A DNA stretch of 64,000 bases, from positions 124,001 to 188,000 of the forward strand of contig NZ_SGWY01000004.1 of the NCBI RefSeq assembly GCF_004216665.1, in the 5' to 3' direction. Under the pieces are notes generated by a model. It worked only from the letters and a program-made list of their open reading frames with translations, made no database searches and was not told where the DNA came from. The stretch comes from Agromyces ramosus (GTDB lineage: Bacteria > Actinomycetota > Actinomycetes > Actinomycetales > Microbacteriaceae). Positions 58,579 to 64,000 of the stretch are shown here, piece by piece (the stretch's first letter is position 1; every line of letters starts with the position of its first letter). A program made the translations under genes and the position numbers.

Positions 58579-59174
58579 GAGTGCTGCTCCGATCCGGATG
58601 CCGCGGCGCCCGGCGCCGCGGCCCACTTCAACGAGAACCCGCCGATGACGAGGTAGACGCCGAGGATCACGAGGTAGCCGCCGAGCAGGCCGACGGCAGT
58701 GACGGCGTCGGGCGGCAGCAGCAGGAACACGATCGCGAGCAGCGCGGTGAAGCCGCCGGCCGCCATCCAGTCGCGTGCGGCCGGGGTGCGGCCCCGCGCG
58801 CGGATCCCCGCGTAGAGCTCGACGAACCCGGTGACGGCCGCCCACACGCTCACGAGGTAGAGCAGGAACGGCAGCCCGCCGGGCACGGAGACGGCGAGGA
58901 GGCCGGTGGCGACGGTCACGATCGCCGTGACGAGGAAGAGCGAGCGGATGCCGCGGTCGGCCACGAGGCGCATCGACAGGGCGCCGACCAGCAGGCCGGA
59001 TACGATCGCCCAGACGCCGAACACGAGCAGCCCGAGTTCGGGGGCGTGGTTCGGCGAGAAGGTGATGACGGTCGCCGGCACGAGCGCGAGGAGTCCGCGC
59101 ACGACCGGGACGACCCAGTACTGGGTGCGCTCCGGAGCGGAATCGCGGGCGGTGGCCACGGCGACCTCTTTCAC
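58575..59174 (-). CDS. HdeD-like (DUF308) membrane protein
   Basis: This is a 199-residue protein with about six helices that come in repeated pairs: VVRGLLALVPATVITFSPNH, LVFGVWAIVSGLLVGALSMR and FLVTAIVTVATGLLAVSVPG, then LVSVWAAVTGFVELYAGIRA. This is the internal duplication of HdeD/DUF308 proteins. The family is linked to acid stress in enterobacteria; no role is known in actinobacteria. The GTG at 59174 is the start. It overlaps the following small membrane protein gene by four bases. Confidence 0.85.
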   Translation of the reverse strand: MKEVAVATARDSAPERTQYWVVPVVRGLLALVPATVITFSPNHAPELGLLVFGVWAIVSGLLVGALSMRLVADRGIRSLFLVTAIVTVATGLLAVSVPGGLPFLLYLVSVWAAVTGFVELYAGIRARGRTPAARDWMAAGGFTALLAIVFLLLPPDAVTAVGLLGGYLVILGVYLVIGGFSLKWAAAPGAAASGSEQHS

Positions 59175-59336
59175 GTCGGAGGGGGGTACCGATCCATCCT
59201 ACGTGGGCCGCGCGCCAGGGCCGGCCAGCCCGCCGCCCGCCGGCGGCCGGCCTCGATGTGGTGGAGCAGGTTTCCGCGCCGAGGGGCACTCCCGCCGCAC
59301 TCGGACCCAGGATCCTCACTCACGGGCGCGGAATCC

Positions 59337-60302
59337 TCACTCCCGGGCGCCGGCGTCGTCGTCGCGGTTCCGGGCGACGAGCGCGCGGCCGATGCGGGCG
59401 AGCTCCTCGCGCAGCGACGCCGGCTCGACCACGTCGAGGTACTCCGCCCAGCCGGCGAGGCCGCGGGCGAGCAGCTGCTCGGTCGGTGCCGAGATGCGCA
59501 CGCGCGAGCGCATCGGGTCGAGCGGCGCCTCCTCGATCGCCCGCTGGCCGAACTGGGTGCGCAGGAGCGGCACGATGCCCGTGTCGGCGACCACGGTCGC
59601 CTCGGCGCCGGCGCGCCGCCGCTCGACCTCGGCGGTCACCCGCTCCCACAGCTCCGAGAGGTCGAGGTCGTCGGGACGCTCGGCGGCCTCGTCCGTGACC
59701 TCGGCCTCGAGCATGCGATCGACCCGGTAGGTGCGCTGTTCGCCGGCGACCGCGCCGAGCAGGTACCAGTGCTCCTGCTTCTGCACGAGGCCCCACGGGT
59801 CGACCACGCGATCGGCGGGCTCCCGGTTCCAGGCGGCGTACCGCAGGCGCACTCGGCGCCGCTGCACGATGGCGGCCTCGAGCACCGGCAGCAGCGCCGG
59901 GCGCTCCGCGGTCGGGCGGCCCCATTCACCGGGGTCGATCACGACCGCCTCGGCGGCCGCGGCGGCATCCGTTCGGAAGCTCTCGGGCAGCGCGCGCACG
60001 AGCTTGCGCAGCGCCGCCTTCGCATCGGGGTCGACGGATGCCGCGGGCCCCACGAGCAGGAACAGCGCTCGTGCCTCGGGGCCGGTGAGCCCGCTGAGGT
60101 CGGTGCGCGCGCCGCCGAGCAGCTGCCAGCCGCCACCCCGCCCGGCCTGCGGATACACGGGGATGCCGGCCGCCGACAACGCCTCGAGGTCTCGCCGCGC
60201 GGTCGCCACCGACACCTCGAGCTCCTCCGCGAGCTGCGCCGCCGTCACCCGTCCGCGCGCCTGCAGCGTGAGGAGCGTGGCGACGAGCCGATCTGCGCGC
60301 AT
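59337..60302 (-). CDS. WYL-domain transcriptional regulator (YafY type)
   Basis: This is a 321-residue regulator. The N-terminal HTH_11 has MRADRLVATLLTLQARGRVT, then AAQLAEELEVSVATARRDLE. The WYL domain is around residues 130-215 (YAAWNREPADRVVDPWGLVQ and HWYLLGAVAGEQRTYRVDRM). The C-terminal part ends in a WCX-like extension. WYL proteins respond to nucleotides or other ligands. It is divergent from a VOC protein gene, which it may regulate. The ATG at 60302 starts the DNA-binding part. Confidence 0.9.
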   Translation of the reverse strand: MRADRLVATLLTLQARGRVTAAQLAEELEVSVATARRDLEALSAAGIPVYPQAGRGGGWQLLGGARTDLSGLTGPEARALFLLVGPAASVDPDAKAALRKLVRALPESFRTDAAAAAEAVVIDPGEWGRPTAERPALLPVLEAAIVQRRRVRLRYAAWNREPADRVVDPWGLVQKQEHWYLLGAVAGEQRTYRVDRMLEAEVTDEAAERPDDLDLSELWERVTAEVERRRAGAEATVVADTGIVPLLRTQFGQRAIEEAPLDPMRSRVRISAPTEQLLARGLAGWAEYLDVVEPASLREELARIGRALVARNRDDDAGARE

Positions 60303-60428
60303 GCTCCGATTCTCCTCGCAAAAGTAGTCAGAGGATGAGCACTTCTGCGTTCGAGAATTGACCCATCACCGAATCGTCGACCGACACCGGTCGCATCGAT
60401 CGCACCGGACACACGAGAGGAACCACCC

Positions 60429-60854
60429 ATGCTCAGGGGATTCGCCACCGTCAGCTACTACGCCGCCGACCTCGACGCCGCCGCCGCCTGGTACTCCGAG
60501 GTCCTCGGGATCGAGCCGTACTTCCGTCGGCCGGGCTACATCGAGTTCCGCGTCGGCGACTACGAGCACGAGCTCGGCATCATCGACGCGGAGTACCGCC
60601 CTGCCGGCCCGACCGAGCCGGGCGGCGAGATCATCCAGTGGCACGTCGACGACCTGCCGGGATCGTACGAGCGACTGCTCGAACTCGGCGCGACGCCGTA
60701 CCAGCCGGTGATCGAACGCGGGCCCGGGTTCGTGACCGCCGTGGTCGTCGATCCCTTCGGCAACCTGCTCGGCATCATGTACAACCAGCACTACCTGGAC
60801 ACGGTCGCTCGCGACCGCGGCGCCGCGGCATCCTCGGGGCCGACCGGAGACTGA
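60429..60854 (+). CDS. VOC-family (glyoxalase-like) protein
   Basis: This is a 141-residue protein of the vicinal oxygen chelate fold: SYYAADLDAAAAWYSEVLGI near the N-terminus, then GYIEFRVGDYEHELGII and a second betaalphabeta unit ending with VVVDPFGNLLGIMYNQHYLD. Possible metal ligands (His and Glu) are in HELGIID and IIQWHVDDL. The substrate is unknown; relatives detoxify or modify small molecules. The ATG at 60429 has an AGAGGAAC site. It is divergent from the WYL regulator gene. Confidence 0.85.
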   Translation: MLRGFATVSYYAADLDAAAAWYSEVLGIEPYFRRPGYIEFRVGDYEHELGIIDAEYRPAGPTEPGGEIIQWHVDDLPGSYERLLELGATPYQPVIERGPGFVTAVVVDPFGNLLGIMYNQHYLDTVARDRGAAASSGPTGD

Positions 60855-60946
60855 CGCCGACCCGCCGGGCCGCGTCCCGGGGTTGCGGCGCCGAGCCGCG
60901 TCGCGGGGTTGCGGCGCCGGGCCGCGACCGCAACCCCACTCGGCGG

Positions 60947-62320
60947 TTACAGCGCCTTCACCGCCCCGAGCACCTTGGTCAGCGAGTCCTTCGCGTCGCC
61001 GAAGAGCAGTGTCGTCTGCGGCTCGAAGAGCAGCTCGTTCTCGATGCCCGCGAAGCCCGGGCGCATCGAGCGCTTGAGGAACACCACCTGGCGGGCGTCC
61101 TCCACCTCGAGGATCGGCATGCCGTAGATCGGCGACCCCGGCGACGACTTCGCCGCGGGGTTCACGACGTCGTTGGCGCCGACGACGAGCGCGACATCCG
61201 CCGTCTTGAACTCGGGGTTCACCTCGCTCATCTCCTTCAGCGACTCGTAGGGCACGTTGGCCTCTGCCAGCAGCACGTTCATGTGCCCGGGCATGCGACC
61301 CGCCACCGGATGGATGGCGAAGACCACCTCGATGCCGCGCGCCTCGAGGGCCGACTGCAGCTCCGCCACCGTGTGCTGGCCCTGTGCGACCGCGAGGCCG
61401 TAGCCGGGCACGATCACGACCTTCTGCGCGTAGCCGAGCAGTACCGCGACGTCCTCGGCGCTCGAGGAGCGCACGGGCCGGTCGGACGCCGTGGTGGATC
61501 CGGCCGTCGACCCGCCACGGAACGCACCGAACAGGATGCCCGAGACGCTGCGGCCCATCGCCGATGCCATGGCCCGGGTGAGGATGGTTCCGGATGCCCC
61601 GACGAGCGTGCCCGCGACCACGAGCAGCACGTTGCCGAGCACCAGGCCCGACGCCGCGACGGCGAGGCCGGTGAACGCGTTGAGCAGCGAGATCACGATC
61701 GGCACGTCGGCGCCGCCGACCGGAAGCACGAGCAGCACGCCGGCCAGGAGGCCGAGGGCGAGCAGCACTGCCGCGAGCCACCCGGCACCGGTGAAGACGA
61801 GCGCGACGCCCGCGCCGATCGCCGCGAGCAGCACGAGGCCCATGATCACCGGCAGTCCGGGGAAGACCACCGGGCGGGTGGTCATCAGCTCCTGCAGCTT
61901 CGCGAAGGTCACGAGCGAGCCCGAGAACGAGACCGCGCCCACGAGCAGCGTGAACACGATGGCGATGCGAACCCACGGGTCATCCGTGTGGGCGAGCTCG
62001 AGGAGCGCCACCAGCGCGGCCGCACCACCGCCGACGCCGTTGAAGAGCGCGACGAGCTGGGGCATCTGCGTCATCTGCACGCGCCGGGCCACCGGCGCCG
62101 CGATGGCCGAGCCCACCGCGATGGCGGCGAGGATCCACGGGATGTTGTCGAGCCTCGACGAGAGGAACACGGTGACCACCGCGATGATCGCGCCGGCGGC
62201 GCCGATCAGGTTGCCGCGTCGCGCGGTCTTGGGTGAGCTCAGCCCCTTGAGCGCGAGGATGAAGCAGACGGCGGCGACCAGGTAGAGGATCGCGGTCCAG
62301 GTGGGGGAGAGGATCGTCAT
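60947..62320 (-). CDS. pntB: NAD(P) transhydrogenase subunit beta
   Basis: This is a 457-residue protein. About nine membrane helices occupy residues 1-250, and the NADP(H)-binding domain occupies about 280-457 (VVIVPGYGLAVAQGQHTVAE, then HPVAGRMPGHMNVLLAEANV and VVGANDVVNPAAKSSPGSPI). With the alpha subunits it couples proton flow to hydride transfer between NADH and NADP. The ATG at 62320 overlaps the stop of pntAb by four bases. C-terminal residues are complete (GDAKDSLTKVLGAVKAL). Confidence 0.93.
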   Translation of the reverse strand: MTILSPTWTAILYLVAAVCFILALKGLSSPKTARRGNLIGAAGAIIAVVTVFLSSRLDNIPWILAAIAVGSAIAAPVARRVQMTQMPQLVALFNGVGGGAAALVALLELAHTDDPWVRIAIVFTLLVGAVSFSGSLVTFAKLQELMTTRPVVFPGLPVIMGLVLLAAIGAGVALVFTGAGWLAAVLLALGLLAGVLLVLPVGGADVPIVISLLNAFTGLAVAASGLVLGNVLLVVAGTLVGASGTILTRAMASAMGRSVSGILFGAFRGGSTAGSTTASDRPVRSSSAEDVAVLLGYAQKVVIVPGYGLAVAQGQHTVAELQSALEARGIEVVFAIHPVAGRMPGHMNVLLAEANVPYESLKEMSEVNPEFKTADVALVVGANDVVNPAAKSSPGSPIYGMPILEVEDARQVVFLKRSMRPGFAGIENELLFEPQTTLLFGDAKDSLTKVLGAVKAL

Positions 62321-62721
62321 CGACCGGCCTCCTTCGCGCCGGGGGCGCCGGGCGCACCGGGGGCGCCGGGGGCGCCGGGCGCACCGGGGGCGCCGGGGGC
62401 GCCGGGCGCAGCGGGAGCGCCGGTGCCGGATGCCGCGGGCGTGGGCCTGCGGCCGCGGAACATCTCCAGCATCCGGTCGGTCACCACGAACCCGCCGACG
62501 AGGTTGGCGGTCGCCAGCACCACGGCGAGCAGGGCGATCGCGAGGGTCCAGCCGTCGGACGCCTGTCCGGCGACGATGATCGCCCCGACCAGGATGATGC
62601 CGTGGATCGCGTTCGCGCCCGACATCAGCGGGGTGTGCAGGGTGCTCGACACCTTCGAGACCACCTCGAAGCCCACGAACACCGCGAGCACGGTGATCGT
62701 GAGCAGGGCGACGCCGTCCAT
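62317..62721 (-). CDS. pntAb: NAD(P) transhydrogenase subunit alpha part 2
   Basis: This is a 134-residue protein with three helices (LTITVLAVFVGFEVVSKVSS, GANAIHGIILVGAIIVAG and LLAVVLATANLVGGFVVTDR), the membrane part of the split alpha subunit. The C-terminal 40 residues are a Gly-Ala-Pro repeat encoded by tandem 9- and 27-base DNA repeats. Such a tail is not part of the fold and may be prone to length change. The ATG at 62721 overlaps the pntAa stop by one base. Confidence 0.9.
   Translation of the reverse strand: MDGVALLTITVLAVFVGFEVVSKVSSTLHTPLMSGANAIHGIILVGAIIVAGQASDGWTLAIALLAVVLATANLVGGFVVTDRMLEMFRGRRPTPAASGTGAPAAPGAPGAPGAPGAPGAPGAPGAPGAKEAGR
62338..62415. repeat. Tandem repeat encoding the Gly-Ala-Pro tail of PntAb
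   Basis: GGCGCCGGG-type 9-base units are arranged in a 27-base higher-order period for nearly three copies. Because units are multiples of three bases, slippage would change the tail length without shifting the frame. Confidence 0.7.
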
Positions 62722-63899
62722 CAGCGGGTTCCTTCCTGTTCGTCGGGCGCGAGCGCGTCGGCGGCCGCGAGGGCCTCCACGGTCGCCGGATGCCGCACCT
62801 CGCCGTCGTGCGTGAGGCAGGCGTCCATCACGACGACGTCGCCGAAGTCGGGCTCGACGGATCCGTCGTGCGTCATGAGCGCGAGGAGGTTGGCGACGTT
62901 CTTCGCGTAGAGGCGAGACGCGTCGGTCGGCATGGTCGACGCGGCGTCCTTCATGCCGACAATGGTCACCGTGCCTCCGCCGTCGGCGGTGGGCACCGCG
63001 ACATCCGAGCCGGCGACCGATCCCTCGACGTTGCCGCCGGACTCGGCGGCGAGGTCGACGACGACCGATCCCGGGCGCATCGCCCGCACCATGTCGGCGG
63101 TGACGAGCATAGGTGCCGGACGGCCCGGAATGGCCGCGGTGGTGATCAGCACGTCGGCGTCGGCGACGTGCGGTGCGAGCAGCTGGCGCTGTCGCGCCGC
63201 CCGGTCGGCGCCGAGCTCCTTGGCGTATCCGCCGCCGGCGTCGGCCGCGTCGAGGTCGAGGTGGATGAACGTGCCGCCCATCGACTGCACCTCATCGGCG
63301 GATGCCGCGCGCACGTCGTTCGCCGACACGCGGGCGCCGAGGCGCTTCGCGGTGCCGATCGCCTGCAGGCCCGCGACGCCGGCGCCGAGCACGAGCACCT
63401 TCGCGGGCGGGATGGTGCCGGCGGCCGTCATGTAGAGCGGGAAGAACCGGGGGAGCCGCATGGCCGCCTCGAGCACGCATCGGTAACCCGCCACCAGGGC
63501 CTGGCTGGTGAGCGCGTCCATCGACTGCGCCCGCGAGATGCGCGGCACGAGCTCGAGCGCGAACGAGGTGACGCCCGCATCGCGCAGTGCGCGCACGGTG
63601 GGCAGCTCGGTGGAGGGCGACGCGAGGCCGATGGCCACCGCCCCGCGACGGAGCCGTGCCGGCGTCTCGGGCGCGAGCGGACGGACGTGCAGGAGCACGT
63701 CGAGATCACCGAGGCCGAGCGGGTCGACGATGGCGGCACCGGCCTGCTCGTAGGCGGCATCCGAGTGACCGGATGCCTCGCCCGCACCGTGCTCGACGAG
63801 CACCTCCAGCCCCAGGCCGACCAATTGCCGCACCGTCTCGGGGGTGGCGGCCACTCGCCGCTCGCCTGTTCGTCGCTCTCTCGCGATGCCGACCCTCAC
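62721..63899 (-). CDS. pntAa: NAD(P) transhydrogenase subunit alpha part 1
   Basis: This is a 392-residue soluble subunit of the AlaDH/PNT family. The N-terminal domain begins VGIARERRTGERRVAATPET, and the NAD-binding Rossmann motif is VLVLGAGVAGLQAIGTAKRL near residues 165-185. A conserved region DVLITTAAIPGRPAPMLVTA and a GSVVVDLAAESGGNVE block complete it. It binds NAD(H) on the cytoplasmic face. The GTG at 63899 with AGGAGG just upstream is preferred over the GTG at 63914. It heads the pntAa-pntAb-pntB operon. Beyond it the window holds only upstream sequence. Confidence 0.93.
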   Translation of the reverse strand: MRVGIARERRTGERRVAATPETVRQLVGLGLEVLVEHGAGEASGHSDAAYEQAGAAIVDPLGLGDLDVLLHVRPLAPETPARLRRGAVAIGLASPSTELPTVRALRDAGVTSFALELVPRISRAQSMDALTSQALVAGYRCVLEAAMRLPRFFPLYMTAAGTIPPAKVLVLGAGVAGLQAIGTAKRLGARVSANDVRAASADEVQSMGGTFIHLDLDAADAGGGYAKELGADRAARQRQLLAPHVADADVLITTAAIPGRPAPMLVTADMVRAMRPGSVVVDLAAESGGNVEGSVAGSDVAVPTADGGGTVTIVGMKDAASTMPTDASRLYAKNVANLLALMTHDGSVEPDFGDVVVMDACLTHDGEVRHPATVEALAAADALAPDEQEGTR

Positions 63900-64000
63900 G
63901 GGTCCTCCTCTCACACGGGAGTGCAGCGGGGCCGCGGGGTGAGCGAGTCTCCGTGCCGCGGCACTGCTGCACGTGTGGCGAGCGTACCCGTCGCCGCGGC

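Noticed and set aside
1-64000. CRISPR array, insertion sequence or transposase
   Set aside because: No regularly spaced repeats, transposase motifs or paired terminal inverted repeats were found.

Overview
The window is a high-GC chromosomal segment from an actinobacterium, most probably of the family Microbacteriaceae (Agromyces-like). This is an inference from gene content, frequent GTG and TTG starts, tightly overlapping ATGA/GTGA operons and a very frequent GGATGCC/GGCATCC word. No 16S gene or species marker is present.

Layout. (a) 1-9118: an exopolysaccharide locus, mostly on the minus strand, with four glycosyltransferase-type proteins (one is WbsX-like, one is cut by the window edge), a Wzz/Wzc-type polymerisation regulator and tyrosine autokinase, and a Wzy-type polymerase or ligase. 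Embedded in it is an uncharacterised trio: an HPr-kinase-like ATPase fused to a PqqD-like domain, a separate PqqD-like protein and an NTP_transf_5-type nucleotidyltransferase. (b) 9444-10954: a membrane protein, dcd and tRNA-Gly(CCC). (c) 10932-13689: a small cryptic island bounded by a 24-bp direct repeat of the tRNA-Gly 3' end. It carries a GntR regulator, a divergent membrane-anchored TolB-like propeller and an orphan protein, and has no recognisable integrase. (d) 13695-26638: a PucR regulator, membrane proteins, an AI-2E-type transporter, an ECF sigma/anti-sigma pair, a NUDIX hydrolase, a SulP transporter, LtrA, two PAP2 phosphatases and glutamate decarboxylase. (e) 26856-40213: a large glycosyltransferase, lipoproteins including a beta-lactamase-fold protein that has lost its catalytic motifs, an MFS exporter coupled to a DUF2252 protein, a PIF1-like helicase and a CopD-CtaG copper/cytochrome oxidase assembly protein. 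(f) 40404-47337: HU, an rpmB-rpmG-rpsN operon of cysteine-poor (zinc-independent) ribosomal proteins behind a structured leader, and a znuA-znuC-znuB-znuB-zur operon behind a Zur box. (g) 47480-58023: a GNAT enzyme, a branched-chain 2-oxoacid dehydrogenase operon (E1alpha, E1beta, E2) preceded by a HisC-like aminotransferase, a WXG100-like protein coupled to an alpha/beta-hydrolase, an APH-like kinase, and a low-molecular-weight phosphatase coupled to purB. (h) 58210-63899: membrane proteins, a WYL regulator, a VOC protein and the three-gene NAD(P) transhydrogenase operon.

How the genes work together. The first 9 kb should build and export a surface polysaccharide, with the HprK/PqqD/nucleotidyltransferase trio as an unexplained accessory. 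The zinc block takes up zinc under Zur control. The Bkd operon would supply branched-chain acyl-CoA for fatty acid synthesis, and PntAB balances NADH and NADPH. The most unusual items are the tRNA-bounded mini-island, the HprK/PqqD/nucleotidyltransferase trio, the alternative-structure leader of rpmB and the catalytically dead beta-lactamase-like lipoprotein.
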